From the NCBI GenBank assembly GCA_964020085.1, contig OZ026606.1, positions 10,176,797-10,240,796 of the forward strand: a stretch of 64,000 nucleotides of DNA, read 5' to 3'. The stretch's first letter is position 1. Every line of letters begins with the position of its first letter. The notes beneath the pieces are model-generated. The model did no database searches. It had not been told where the DNA came from and worked only from the letters and a program-made list of their open reading frames with translations. Position numbers and translations under genes: made by a program. Of the stretch, positions 37,880 to 49,943 are shown one piece after another. The stretch is from Micromussa lordhowensis. Lineage: Eukaryota; Cnidaria; Anthozoa; Scleractinia; Lobophylliidae.

Positions 37880-38647
37880 ATGGAGAGAGAAATCTCATTA
37901 AGCAGTTTTGCAGTTAAAGATGAACCTGGTAATCGTCCAGGTGATTTTACTACAAGGTTTTCTAGAACGCTGGACTATGAACACAGTGATGGGATTTGGT
38001 ATATTGGTTTTAATAAAATTATTTCAATGGCTTTTACATGGACAAATATAAATTCTGGTTACGACAATCAAAAGATAGCTTACAGTAAAGACGGTGGGAA
38101 AACATTTACAGATATTGATTTTCCAAAAGGAGTTTGGGATTACACTGATATTGATAATTACATTAAGGAAAAGACTAAAACAGTCCGCGGTGATGGTGAT
38201 GAAGAATTTCCAATTACGGTGACTTTTGATGAACCAACTTTTAGAGTCTTAGTGACTTTAGACGCAAACTATCAGCTTGACCTGCGTAAATCTAATTTTG
38301 GTAAACTAATAGGATTCGATAAGGTGATCTTAAGAGATGAGAGAAACGTTAGCCCCAAAGTACCTAACCTATCAGAAGATACAGATGTCCTAAATATTCA
38401 CTGTGATTTAGTCTCTGATTCATTAGTAGATGGGGTAGAATCAGATATTGTTTTTAGTTTTGGTACAGGAACGCTGAGACCTTCTTACAATTTTACCCTT
38501 GAACCGCGTCGTGTTATATTTAATCCTATCAATAAAACAAGAGTTTCAAGCGTTCGAATCTATGTAACTGATGGTTTAAGAAGACCAGTCTATTTAAATC
38601 ATGCTGACACTGCATTTTCATTAATCTTAAAAAAAGTTCCATTTTAG
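37880..38647 (+). CDS. Penton / minor capsid protein, element C
   Basis: An intact 255-residue copy with only a few substitutions from D. All jelly-roll blocks are conserved, including GVWDYTDIDNYI and LEPRRVIFNPINK. Confidence 0.85.
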   Translation: MEREISLSSFAVKDEPGNRPGDFTTRFSRTLDYEHSDGIWYIGFNKIISMAFTWTNINSGYDNQKIAYSKDGGKTFTDIDFPKGVWDYTDIDNYIKEKTKTVRGDGDEEFPITVTFDEPTFRVLVTLDANYQLDLRKSNFGKLIGFDKVILRDERNVSPKVPNLSEDTDVLNIHCDLVSDSLVDGVESDIVFSFGTGTLRPSYNFTLEPRRVIFNPINKTRVSSVRIYVTDGLRRPVYLNHADTAFSLILKKVPF

Positions 38648-38690
38648 GATCGCTACGCTCTCTAAAAATTAAATTAGGAAGTAAGGTTAT

Positions 38691-39044
38691 ATGAAGTCAA
38701 GAGAGTTCAAAAAGATTTATCACCCAAGAACGGGATATACGATATGTCTAGTAGACAATCTTATGAAACCACTAAAACGAGTAGCTAGTGCTTTAACTGG
38801 ACAGGTTTTAAAACCATTTGCTAAAAAAGCAATACAAGCTGGTGTATCTCAAGCGGGAGAACGAGTTGGTAAAAAGGCTGCTGATAAAGTCATAGAGCGA
38901 TCTGGTGAGCTTATCCGAAAAAGGCTGTCCTCAGGGTCTAAAAAAGCGAAAAAGTCAACAAAGTCAACAAAGCCAGGCAGAGCAAAGCCAAGGACTCAGG
39001 ATGAAGTTAATACACTGATTAATAATCTTATAGCGCGATCTTAA
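38691..39044 (+). CDS. Small basic core/pVI-like protein, element C, internal deletion
   Basis: A 117-residue copy of the 126-residue D protein. At about 38735 the segment carrying VYKHRGNGII is replaced by a shorter, unrelated few codons, removing the conserved GxGIIVDN start. The C-terminal Lys-rich part also lacks one KST repeat. The frame stays open, but the missing block may impair it. Confidence 0.55.
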   Translation: MKSREFKKIYHPRTGYTICLVDNLMKPLKRVASALTGQVLKPFAKKAIQAGVSQAGERVGKKAADKVIERSGELIRKRLSSGSKKAKKSTKSTKPGRAKPRTQDEVNTLINNLIARS

Positions 39045-39072
39045 AGAAAAAAAATATGATAAAAAATATATA

Positions 39073-40318
39073 ATGGCATTTAGATCACCAGAGAACGTTC
39101 AGAGAAACGAACTAGTGCAATTTCGTCTTCAAGATGCTATAAGAGCTCCTGCCAATACTCAAGAGCAAAATAAGAAAGGATACAAATTTCATGTTACTGA
39201 TCGTGGTATTATGCTTGATTGGTTTAACGCCTTTTTTGAAGTGCGATTCAGATTAGACCTTCGAGCAAATGGTGGAGACAATGCAGCCGCCAGAACAACA
39301 ATTATTAATGGATCACATTCATTAATTAAGCATATGGTAATAAAGAGTGCTGGAAAAATCGTCTATGACACTGATAATCTTCATCTTGTAACTTTTGCAA
39401 AAAATCTTTTAGAATATTCAGATGATTTTGGGCGTAGTACAGCCAAAAATAGCTTATGGGTATTTAGATACAGATGCCACTTCAGATGATACAAACACTG
39501 GTTTGGAAAGTAGACGTTTATTAACAGCCAACAGAGCTCATGTTAATACAAGTATTCCATTAAATAGATATTCTTTTTTCGAAGAATTAGAAGGACGATT
39601 GTTACCACCAATGGATCTCCAATTTGAAATAGAACTTACACCGGACGCTGAAGTATTATATGGGGCAGTTGATACATTGAGATTAGTAATTGATCGTTTT
39701 TATCTATGGGTACCACGACTAGAACCAAAAGATGCTCTTATGACTAAATTCATCAGTGAATACCAAAAACCCAGTCAATGGAAATACCTCAAAGAAATGT
39801 ACCAAACTTCGGATACCACCAGAAACAGTGGTGATTTCAGAATCTCAGCTAGTATTGATAAAGTAAAGCATGTTTTGCCCTACTTCCAGAGACTTAAGAC
39901 CAATGATATGTCAGCAAATCCTTATATTTTTGATACTTTTAAACTGAATGCTGCTAACAATAATAGTCATCTTAGCACATGTCGTCTTGAATATGGTAAT
40001 GGTGTCTTCTATCCAGAACTTGAATATGATACAGAAAGTAAAACAAGAATCTATTATGATTTAATGAATTATTCATGGAAAAAGAATGATTATAATACAG
40101 GTACTCAGCTCAATATCAGTAATTTTTCGAGTCTTTATCCAATGTTATATTTTGACCTGACTTATCAAACAGAACAGGTTAGCCGAGATCCAAAGCAACT
40201 TAACATAAGATTTCGCCTCTCACAAGCCGCAGGGGCTGATTTTAGAGTGCATGCAAATGTTCTCTATGAAGAAGATGTTGTTGTTGATAAAGTGGGAGAT
40301 CAATTAGTAATAGTTTAA
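39073..40318 (+). pseudogene. Major capsid protein of element C, frameshifted
   Basis: Nearly identical to the D capsid gene, but one extra G at about 39460 (in TTATGGG) shifts the frame after residue 129. The remainder is open in a second frame to 40318 and ends with the conserved VVDKVGDQLVIV. The overlap 39422-39489 contains the break. Confidence 0.88.
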
Positions 40319-40372
40319 TAAATTAATAAATTAAGCGTCTTAGAAAAAATATTTTAATATAATATAATATAT

Positions 40373-40775
40373 ATGAGTGTTAAAGCGAGTCAGAACGAAA
40401 GTCAGAACGAAAGAGAAATAGTCGATTTTCTCCATATTGACACTTCAAAGATAACTTTTAGAAAACCAAAGCCAAATAAGCACAATGGAACACAGATTGG
40501 AATATTATACAATGGAAGGACATTATTTGTTGAATATAAAGGATATACTGCGTTCGGTTTAAAAGAAAATTATGATAAAAATGGAGAATATCAAGGTACT
40601 ACCATGCAAATTAATTGTGATGGGGAATATCTAGAAAAAGCCAAAGAATTAGACCAATTCTTCATTAATTATATTCATTCTTTAAATTCCAAAAATAAAA
40701 AAAAACCAATAGAAGCTGTAGCGGGATATGATGAACACGGGCAAGGTGGTTCTTGGAAAAGAATCTGTAAAAAAC
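40373..40775 (+). pseudogene. Possible ssDNA-binding protein of element C, truncated
   Basis: The first 134 or so codons match the D gene at 25353. Identity stops abruptly after CTGTAAAAAAC at about 40775. The C-terminal beta-rich part and acidic tail are missing, and unrelated host sequence follows. Confidence 0.8.
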
Positions 40776-41384
40776 GCCTTCAACTCGTGTTTTAGTAGTA
40801 TCTTTGTTCTCCCAAGCTTCCACTCATTTGTTTGTGACTGGATCGACAAGAATACTTCGGAACTCGGAAATCGTAAGTAAAGAGCAACGCCATCAGTCTG
40901 CTTTATGCGCTTTCCCAACGGCTGATTTAGGGGGTTTGAGTGGGTGGCTAGCCATCCCCGTTTTTGGAGAAGAAAAACAGGAGAAACTTGAAAAACGTTG
41001 TGAATATTGCGGCAGAAATAAAGACAAACTAAGGACACGTACCTCATTGTAAATGTTTACTTCGTGGCTTTGTTGCAACATTTTTGGAACATCCCTCATT
41101 GCTTCTGCCCCCCCCCCTCCCCCTAAAGAATCCTTGACCCGCTCCTGCCCTCCATAATTTTAAGAATATTTACATGTAAGAAGCGGTAATGACGCTTACA
41201 GAGTATCCATTACGCAGAGAGAGGTAACATGAGATGATTACGTAATATCACGAGGTAAATACGTCATGCAATAATTAACAATTATTCACCGAAGTGGAGG
41301 TGAATAGTACTTGGCTTCTCACCTCCGAGCTAGCCAATCACCGTGCGCGAAAAGTACTATTCACTTGTGTGGTATATACTAATT
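40776..41384. other. Host junction sequence after element C
   Basis: The sequence becomes GC-richer right after the break. A frame at 40804-41052 ends in KRCEYCGRNKDKLRTRTSL, which vaguely resembles the Cys-rich C-terminus of piggyBac-type transposases. The match is too short to claim. A run of about 12 C is at 41109-41120, and a hairpin-forming GTGAATAGTACT...AGTACTATTCAC sequence lies at 41299-41371. No gene was recognised. Confidence 0.35.
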
Positions 41385-41491
41385 AACAATTAGCTTATTC
41401 GCTCTCGATTTCTATGAGGTGATAGTTGATGAGGCCGAAGACATAATCAACTATCGCCTCATAGAAATCGAGAGCGAATAATCTAATTGTT
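41385..41491. repeat. Fold-back repeat with 46-bp arms
   Basis: Arms 41385-41430 and 41446-41491 are inverse complements with one or two mismatches around a 15-base loop. The left arm recurs at about 44111-44160 without its partner. Confidence 0.8.
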
Positions 41492-41815
41492 TAAGTAGAA
41501 TTCTAATTGAAATTTCCTTCAAATAACGATTCCAATTATTTCTGGTCTTAGTATTAAACTTCACGCTTTAGAGAATTAACTCGCACGGACTGAATAAATT
41601 GTCAATATGACATTTGCAGTTGTGTACGCGCGCTTATCAGTTTCTATCAAAACGTTCGGGCTTTTTTTGATTCAAGAAACCGTAAATCCTCTCCTTTTAG
41701 TCTTCTCGAAAAATTTGTTTAGTCAGTTGTTTCTAAATGTTCTTTCAAAACTTCAGCGAAACGAGAAAACGTTACACTTTTGTCGACCATAACAAGCAAC
41801 TGATTATGTCTGATT
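41385..41815. repeat. Dispersed host repeat, copy 1
   Basis: After the fold-back arm this region aligns with 44105-44490: GTAGAATTCTAA, TTTGCAGTTGT(G/T)TACGCGCG, CTTTTAGTCTTCTC and other blocks occur in the same order. It is non-coding and probably a decayed MITE or SINE. Confidence 0.6.
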
Positions 41816-42064
41816 GGTCTGACAGCCACTGATTGGTATGTTGTTATAGTGCACTGCAAATAAATGTTGTTATCATTCGATGCATTTTTCCCTTCCTTTT
41901 CATTGGCCGAGAGCCCACCACGTGATCTGCAAATATCTGCCTGCAAATAATGGTCTGCTCATGCGTAGTACTGTCGAAATGTGTCATTTTGCTGCAAATA
42001 ATATTCTGCTCATGCGTAAATTGAAACCACGCTCTTGTCTGAAAAATGGCAGGTCGCTTTGATG

Positions 42065-42170
42065 CAATCTCGTTCCCAGAGCCCACGTGCCTTTTGGTCA
42101 GCACCAAGACACGGAGAGCTCCGTGTCTTGGTGCTGACCAAAAGGCACGTGGGCTCTGGGAACGAGATTG
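42065..42170. repeat. Perfect palindrome with 52-bp arms
   Basis: Arms 42065-42116 and 42119-42170 are exact inverse complements separated by two bases. The arm sequence (starting AATCTCGTTCCCAGAGCCC) forms the ends of the larger element at 58572-59453, so this is a fold-back version reduced to its terminal repeats. Confidence 0.9.
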
Positions 42171-44104
42171 GCTTTGATGAGCTGTCAGAGAGCGATTCAA
42201 GTATGAAAACAAAACTGGTAATCGAATGATAAAACAATTATTGAACCCGGTTATCGCAAGTAATGCAAATCCTGCATTTTAATTGGCTACGCTACTCGAC
42301 GACTATTAGCAATAGTCCTCGAGCGCCATCGAGCGTGACGCTTGCTTTCGTTTTAATCCCAAATAAATATTTCTTCAACTTACATTTGCTAACTTTCTTA
42401 TTGCCATTTCTGTCCGACTAGTTTAGTGATACTAAAATAATTAGACCCGAAGCCCGAAAGGGCTACGGGTCAATAGCCCATTCGGCTTCGCTTCGTGGGC
42501 TAAGAAGAGACGGCTGAAATTCAGACTAGCTCACGACTGTTCTTTAATAACGTTCGCTTATTCCGAGCATGTTGTGTGGAATTGCTGTGCTTTTGTTCCT
42601 AGGGTTTCTTTTCGCCAGCTTAGTAGTATTTTCATTCGATTCGTGTTAGTAATGTTTACTTTTCGTGCAACCGGCTCTTGAAGTTATCGACAACTCGAAC
42701 GAAAAGGCGTTCGAAAACGAAAAATCAAGCACTTAAAGTCATCTCTATATGTTAGCATGCATATATTATTACAGTGTGTGATCAATGCACATATCTTTCG
42801 AAACACTATTTTCATAGCTTAAGTCCCCATGACAGGTGTTTCATGTTAATTTTTGATTGTCACGGATGGTTCAATTCTGCTACCTAGCAAGCAGATCGAC
42901 ATTGCTGCGTTAGGAAAACTTCGAAGGCTTTAATTTTATAATTTTATGACGCCAAGAAGGGGATCTGGCCGTTTTGTATTTTATTTTCAATCGATCAGTT
43001 CAGTGGCATAAATGATGGTGCCCATTTCAGAAGTTTGGCGTTACCAATGTCCCGAGTTGAAGAACAAACTACGCACCAGTTTGGCACAAACAGCCTCCTT
43101 CGCGAGAACTAGGTACCAGGTCTAACGGAGAGAGATTACCTTGGGAATAAGGGTGATATGGATCCTCTCTTGTCGGATTATAAATCAAACGCTGAAATCG
43201 CCTTTTGCTAAAACTCGTGATTTTCCAATGCCTTGCTTGATCACCTGTTTCACTTTGTCTTTGATTCCCGCCATAGCACACTCTCCCATCAACCATTCCT
43301 CGGACCCCTTTGCTCGTCCGCTCTCCTCCATCAGCTCTTTATTTATAACTAATAGTTAAAAAGCTAGGTACTGTTGTTGCGTTTACAATTTCAGACCAGA
43401 GCACTACTACGGTGGCGCCCGCCTCAGTATCAGCTTCTGCAATTTTCATCAAATATTGTACCAACCGCCACAATGTCGGCAATAATAAAAGCTTCCCATC
43501 AACTGGTGCACCGCCTTCCCAAGCAACAACTCCTGTGGCACCTTCCCCGTCTTCAACCTTTGCCACATTTACCTCAGCTTCTGTGACATCGCCAGCAAAC
43601 AAAGTAAGCACTTCTAAGTGACCAGTTACTTCAGCTGCTTCAGTATCACTTTCGCACCAACCCCACCCCCCACCCTGCGAGCGGGCTGGCCGCTTGGGAG
43701 TTTAGCCACTTAAAGGGAATTCAGACACTTAACGATGAAGGTCTTAATTTCCAAATAGGAGAGCCTCTCCCTGGCTTCTTGCACTTTTATTAGTGATATA
43801 GAATGCCTAATAACAGTAATGCGAAAACGTTTTGAAACCTCCTTATGTTGTAACGGATGATCGACCTATAAAGATCACCCTCACTTTTTATCCTTTTCGT
43901 TAAGGTTGTACCTCAGTTAGCTTCATAGCCAAACTAGCTTGGGACGCGTCATTATTAGATGAGAGATCAGCTCTGCAACATAATACCAGCGCATGGCATC
44001 GAAGGCGGTCAGGTGACGACATACGGTGGCTGGCAACAGTCTCCAGTACATTCCATCAGTTATACTTTGACAGATCATTAGTTATAATGTCAAGCCTCTG
44101 CTGA
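42171..44104. other. Host non-coding sequence
   Basis: No supported gene. A GC-rich hairpin with CCCGAAGCCCGAAAGGGCT lies at about 42449-42510. A Ser/Thr/Pro-rich frame at 43374-43621 looks like chance low complexity. Confidence 0.4.
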
Positions 44105-44490
44105 ACTAATTAACAATTAGATTACGAGCTCGAGATTTCTATGAGGTGATAGTTGATGAGGCCGAAGGCCGAATCATTGTTTTAGTAGAATTCTAACTGA
44201 AATTAACGCAAATAACGGTTTCCAATGATTTTCCCACGCATTATTGAACTTTACCCATAAACAAAGTTGCACGTATCGAACTGTCCTTGGCAAATTTGCA
44301 GTTGTTTACGCGCGTACCCGCTTTTTCAATATTTTCAAGTTTTTAAAGTCAAGAAACCTTAAAAGTGCTTCTTTTAGTCTTCTCAGGAATTTAATTACCC
44401 GTTTACATCTAAAATTCCTTCCAAAACTTCGAAAAAAACTATAAAAACATCGCATTTCGTGGACGACCGGCGGCCAACTGTACTCTAATG
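44105..44490. repeat. Dispersed host repeat, copy 2
   Basis: A diverged copy of 41385-41815 without the right half of the fold-back. Confidence 0.55.
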
Positions 44491-44508
44491 GCTGATAGTA
44501 TACGAGTA

Positions 44509-44624
44509 GCTCAGCCAATCAGATTGCAGCATTTGCATTAGTATACTAGTAGAATTCTACTAATCACAATTAGTAGAATTCTACTAGTATACTAATGCAA
44601 ATGCTGAAATCTGATTGGCTGAGC
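44509..44624. repeat. Fold-back repeat with 54-bp arms
   Basis: Arms 44509-44562 and 44571-44624 are inverse complements with about one mismatch around ATCACAAT. The arms contain TAGTAGAATTCTACTA, itself a palindrome. Probably a MITE. Confidence 0.88.
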
Positions 44625-47600
44625 CATTGCACACTCATTAAGTCAGTCTCAACTTCTGTACGACTAAAAAAATTACACTACGAATCGGGTAAAAATGGTA
44701 CGCGTACCAAAAATAAATGTTTCGGCAATTTTGCTCGAACGTACGGGAAAAATTGGTACGCGTGCGCGTGCTGGCATTTCTGTGTCTTTTTCTGTTCTTC
44801 TGGAGAAGAACTAGAAAACGCTGGTTTTCCCGGCGACAGGATGAACGGTCTTCTCTCGGGTAAAAAAAAGCGCCAAATATCGACCAAAAACTTGTCGTCC
44901 GTAATGTTTCAATGAAGAAGTGACATGCGCACTAATGAAGAATTCCCTACGCTGACCAAGATGTTGAGCCTATTTCCCGGACCAAACCAATATATTGCTC
45001 CGCTTAGCACAGCAGAAAATAGACGTGTAAGCCGCTTTTTTTGGTACGCGTACCAGTTTTCAGTCGACGTGTAAATGGGCCTTAAGTTTGCTCCACTATT
45101 TAGGGGTCGGTTAATTAATCCGCAGAACCGAATCGTTTGAGCACCCTAGCCAGGCTAAGGGAAAGTGATTTTCACGTTTGCATACCAATGCAAAATCGCA
45201 CGTACACAGTTGGTTAGACTGGTATTTATCGTTTATGTATCGCTCAATACTGCCTCATAACTGAGCAACAACAATCGGCTATTCAAGAAACTGACGTAAA
45301 CTTCCCAATTTGAGTTTAAATTTGTTTTAAAATGTGGGACATTCTCTCACCCAAAGCTTGTTCCAAAAGCATTGCGCAGGTGTGCACGTCGGAAAGTTTG
45401 AAAAGAACCCTTTGAGATAACAAGGCCCTGTTTTGTGGGCGTGGCTTAATTTTTTTTTTTTTGAAAGTTGAAAGTCGCTGCTGTGCGAAGCTTTGAGCCT
45501 AAACACCCTAGGAGCCGGTTCCACATCCGCTTTTTTAAACCCTAAAGGGTACGAGCATCCCTGTCATATAAGAGTCCCCCCGGTCCGGGGTACAACAACG
45601 GGACTAGCACCCCAGCACCAGACGATTCAACGGTCTTTCAATGGTCTTGTGTTTCAGTGAATTTCAGAAAAAAAAAACCAGACATTTAATTACTCGACAA
45701 TGTTTAATAAGTGAATGGTAACAATACTACTCAACATACACTTTCAGGTACATAGCTCCAAGATTAAATACCTACATCTGTACATGTCACGTTGAATATC
45801 AATTATCTACAACAGGCTTACGCAAAAAGCAGCAACTCTAACAGCTAATGGCTATCTTGGTTTTCACGTGACGTCAGAAAAAACTAAAATTAAACTAAAA
45901 TTAAAAATTTTAAGTTTTTACCTTTATGGGGTAAAAGGCATTTTTAAACGAATATCTGCTGGCCTGTCTTCAGCTCGGTAGACTGCTTTGTTTTGAAAAT
46001 AGAACACGGTTTTTTCACAATGCGTGACATCGGCATTGTTTCTGGGTAACATGTTACGTGCACCAAAATATCGATTCGCCTTACGTTTTCGAGTTCTGAG
46101 TAACCAATATGTTGAGAGAAGTGCCTACGCGAATGTTTTCTAGTTTAACAGAGAGAATAAACGTTGTGGGAGAGCCAAAGTAGACTCCAGATGTTTACAC
46201 TGGTTTCCGGCCGCCATGTTGGAGTCCCTCAGACGGGCTCCAACATGGCGTCTCCATACTAAACCCTGTAATTTTCAGTGATACCTTTTGCCGAATAACT
46301 CGAGTTCGGAATATCGCACATCCCCGAAACTTTGGCACGTTGTTTATTTATTACCCTTCTACGATATTTCAACTTCTTGACTCAATTTATTGAATGGTAA
46401 GCGATTTTATTTTTCACTTGCGTGATAATTTAGCTTACTTGCGTGACGTGAAAACCACCAATAGGTTTGGAATAGATGACATCACCTCTTATGAATACAA
46501 GATGGCGGCCGACATTCTATGACGTCATAAGCAACTGACAACGATCCTCTTTTGTGGAGTATGGTCTAGGCTTGATTTAGAATACACAACACAAACAGTG
46601 GTGAAAAACGTTGTATTCCAACGTATTTTAATGTTTATCACGGCTGTTTGTGTTATATTCTTTATCAATCTACGATGGCCTAAGCTAAGAGCGAGAGTTT
46701 ATACACTCCAGCAGGCTGAAGGGAACCGATGGCGCGTTCATATGGAGGTCTTTTGGCACGGACGTCCGAGGGTTAAGATAACGTTAAAGGGGAGTAGGTC
46801 ACCCTTGTAATAATAGTAAGAAAACAGAAAAAAGATCCATGGAATTGGATGGCCATGACTGTGTACTGAAGCGACAGAAATAAAATTTATTACGTTCTTA
46901 TCATCTAGTAGCTTCTGAATAGGCTGTCACACGATCAGGAGGCTTCTGATATGTGCTGCTAAAGTTACTACCTGGTTGTTGGTATACACAACCATATATT
47001 TTACCTTGAAGTTCTCAGTCATTATAATGTTGTAAGGGCTTGCTTTCACAAGCGCAACCTCGAACCCAGAGTCTTCATTCCCCTTTACCAGCGGTCGGGA
47101 TACAAGCGACGCTGGAAAAATCCAATTTGAAGTCCAAAAAAACGGACGTCCGGTCGAATGACGCATGCCTAGCTAACAAACACGTGACACAATCGAATCG
47201 CTGGTATTTTACTTCCGCTCATTTCCATTGCTTTTAAAACCAGTCAAGATCGAGCCTGTAACGGAACTGTCGAGAGTCACTGGTTTCATCAAGCGTGCGC
47301 AGTAAGGAACGAAGAGTCGAGGAACGAGATTGAAGGTAGCGTACAAGCTAACTAACATGAGCAGACGTAGTGAATTTTCTTTCAATATCGCCTTTTGTTA
47401 ACTAGACATTTATCCAGACTAAAGGGCGCTAAATATCAACTTCTTAATTACTTCGTCTGCGCATTTTGCTTGTGCTTCTGCGCTAGTGAAAACCAGCTTA
47501 AACGTATACACATTAGTGCTACAGTTATCATGTCAAGTTTAAACTGAGTTTGTCATGAAAGTCTACAAGACCTGTACCAATAAACCTGGCTGAAATGGCA

Positions 47601-48556
47601 AGCTCATTATAAAAAACACAGTAAGCAACTTCTCATTCCTAAAGCTAAAATCCTTTTGAAGATAAAAGGCTTCATGCTGACTTAAAGTAGATTAAAAACT
47701 CGCTCTAATAATTTGTTCGTCCCCATTTTCCCAATGTCTTCCCAGCGTCAACAAATCAGTTTTACGAGATATCAACTAAATCTCATAATCAGGTGTTACC
47801 TCTTACGTAACATGTCTATGCTAGTGCATAGGAGGTGGATAATTCAATATAATTATCAAATATCCATACAGGAATTCCACGAAGACATACATGAAGACGC
47901 AACTTGCAGTACAGACATGTTTTGAGAGCACGAGTGTATTTCTCCAGCGAGTGCGCGAGGACTAACTTAAATGAATTTACTCCCCCCAGACCACAACGTT
48001 TTGCTACTTCGGGTGACGGCCAGGTGGCCAGACTTATTCCAGCGCTCCCACAACAAAAACGTTTACACTGCAGGCCACACTTATCTCGAATTTTCTAGTG
48101 GCACACCTCTCAAAACTACATTGCTCGCTTAGTTCTCTCCCTACTTCAGATTTTTAGCACCTTGAGTTCGTTGAAAAAGCGTCCAAACATTATAATAAAA
48201 TAGTGTGTTAATATCGAAAAAAAATCATGATTCTGTAGTTTTGATGGTCGAAAAATCCAGGCCAGTTATCATTCACTGAAAGCTGCAAACAAAATTGTAC
48301 AGAGGTTAGTTTCATTTTTAATTTAAAACATTTATGGCAGTGACTCATTTGTCAAGCTTAGCTTCTGTCAACTGGCCGTGAAGCACGAGTCGTAAGTTCA
48401 ACCCTCAAGTCTTTTTATTTTACGGAACAATTAATCTGATCGCATTTGATTTTCCTAAAAAATATTCTGTTTAATATATTTTGAGATGGTGGGCGCTTAT
48501 TTAAAAGGCTTCATCGAGGAAATGAGATTTGAATTTTTGCACTTTGTTGTGTCTAA
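44625..48556. other. Host non-coding sequence with scattered small repeats
   Basis: No gene was recognised in this 3.9 kb. There is a small hairpin with CGCCATGTTGGAG arms at about 46212-46252, two nearby AACTAAAATTAAA repeats at 45882-45905 and many short chance frames. The sequence is less AT-rich than the Polintons. Confidence 0.4.
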
Positions 48557-49171
48557 GGGCCTGTTTACATGGAGGTGGGGGACCCCAGGTAGGTGAGGTA
48601 ACCCGCCTAGGTGGGGTAACCCGCCTCTCCATATAATCTCTCATTTTTATTTGATCATGTTTACATGATAGGTGGGGTAACCCGCCTAGGCGGGTTGCCC
48701 GGTCTGCCAGGTAGGGTAACCCGCCTAGCCGGGGTCGCATTTTGCCATGTAAACGACTCGAGGTGGGGTAACCCGCCTAGCCGGGGTCGCATTTTGCCAT
48801 GTAAACGACTCGAGGTGGGGTAACCCGCCTAGCCGGGGTCGAGTTCATGTTACATTGAACTAGAACAATATGGCCGTTAACTGCCTCTGTCGGAGGCTTT
48901 GTATCATCAAAAGTGACAGTAAAATGCCACAGCATTGAAATGCTGCAGCGAGAGCAGAAAATAAAGATAAAATAACACTGACCGCCAAAATGCATCGTTC
49001 GTCCGCCATTTTCAATGTTTACATGCCTAGTGACCACGCAACAACGTCAAGTAAAGTCACCCCGGGACCCCGGGGTTGTAAGTTTGCATGTAAACGCTGG
49101 CCATTTTTCGACCACGGCTAGGCGGGTTACCTCACCTACCTGGGGTCCCCCACCTCCATGTAAACAGGCCC
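48557..49171. mobile_element. 615-bp MITE with TAA target duplication
   Basis: It starts GGGCCTGTTTACATGGAGG and ends with the inverse complement; the terminal repeats extend for about 50 bp. TAA flanks both sides (48554-48556 and 49172-49174). Three-base TAA duplications fit PIF/Harbinger-type elements. No transposase is encoded. Confidence 0.85.
48721..48840. repeat. 52-bp tandem repeat inside the MITE
   Basis: Two complete 52-bp units plus a partial third, beginning CCGCCTAGCCGGGGTCGC. It is built from the terminal-repeat motif GGTGGGGTAACCCGCC. Confidence 0.85.
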
Positions 49172-49178
49172 TAAATTT

Positions 49179-49379
49179 TCACTTTGAAAACAACGAAATA
49201 TTGGGTAGCCTCGGATTGTAATCGACTACTAAGGGAAAGGTTTTTTTCTTAGTTTTTGTTTTTGGTTTGAGAACATCTGATCTCTCCAATTGCATGGCCT
49301 TCTCAAACTGTTTGTCCACCAGATTCCCATTGTAATTTTGTTGTTTGAGGTAGCTTTTGTATTCACTACAGCGCTTCAC
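49179..49379 (-). pseudogene. Penelope-like element reverse transcriptase fragment
   Basis: The reverse-strand frame reads (SEYKSYLKQQNYNGN...KAMQLERSDVLKPK, then FPLVVDYNPRLPNIS), the block after the RT core of Penelope-like elements that ends in (V/T)xYNPxLPNI. Only this block is present. The GIY-YIG part next to it is on the opposite strand. Confidence 0.6.
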
Positions 49380-49670
49380 AAAAGAGGCGTTGGAGGAGCA
49401 ATTACGCCTAATTCTGAGGGCTACTCCATAAGGGATAGCTTTCTTACATCATGCGAGCTTGCCATTCATTTTAATAAATTTCCTCACAACCTTTCGGACT
49501 TCAATTTCATTGTCATTGAGAAGATAATGAACATTGATGGAGATTTAGATAACACTTTATTAAAGCGGGAGGGTTATTGGGCGGCACAATTGCGCACACT
49601 GCAGCCTTTCGGCCTCAATAAGCGTTGTGAATTCCGTTCAAAAAAACGGATTAATTTCAATGTTCCATAA
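49375..49670 (+). pseudogene. Penelope-like element GIY-YIG/C-terminal fragment
   Basis: It reads LTSCELAIHFN, DFNFIVIEKI, then LLKREGYWAAQLRTLQPFGLN, the C-terminal signature of Penelope-type and related GIY-YIG endonucleases ((R)E.(Y/F)W...L.P.GLN). The GIY-YIG residues themselves are missing. The frame continues upstream to 49290 without homology. Confidence 0.65.
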
Positions 49671-49943
49671 AAAGGTTGTCTGCTTCCATTGTAGTCCCAT
49701 CTAATTTGTAGTCGGCATCACATAAATAGACTCAATCACCTGCATAACTCTTAGTATTACATTATTACTTTTGTTTTAGGGATTAAGCTTTAGTTTTGGC
49801 TTGTATTGCTCCATACAATTTACTACTTTATTGTATCCCATTACAATAGCTATTGTTAGTTTTTCAGAGACTATATAGTCTCCACTGCTGTAATAATTAG
49901 GTCATTCTATCTTTAAATTTTTAACTTTTTAAAAAAAATTTAA

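Larger units (their letters stand above)
10547..40775 (+). mobile_element. Polinton element C, interrupted by element D and truncated on the right
   Basis: Left part 10547-15310 and right part 35288-40775 form one element split by D. The long fibre gene is cut at 15310/35288 with the same six bases on both sides. C and D are very similar at nucleotide level and belong to one family. C starts with a terminal repeat at 10547 inside the PLA2 gene of A and ends abruptly at about 40775 within the SSB-like gene. Its pX, protease, integrase and polymerase genes are therefore absent. Confidence 0.85.

Noticed and set aside
40804..41052. piggyBac-type transposase C-terminus
   Set aside because: Only one CxxC pair and a short basic stretch are present; too little to claim the family.
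43374..43621. Ser/Thr/Pro-rich secreted protein
   Set aside because: Low-complexity frames in two overlapping registers, no splice or signal context.
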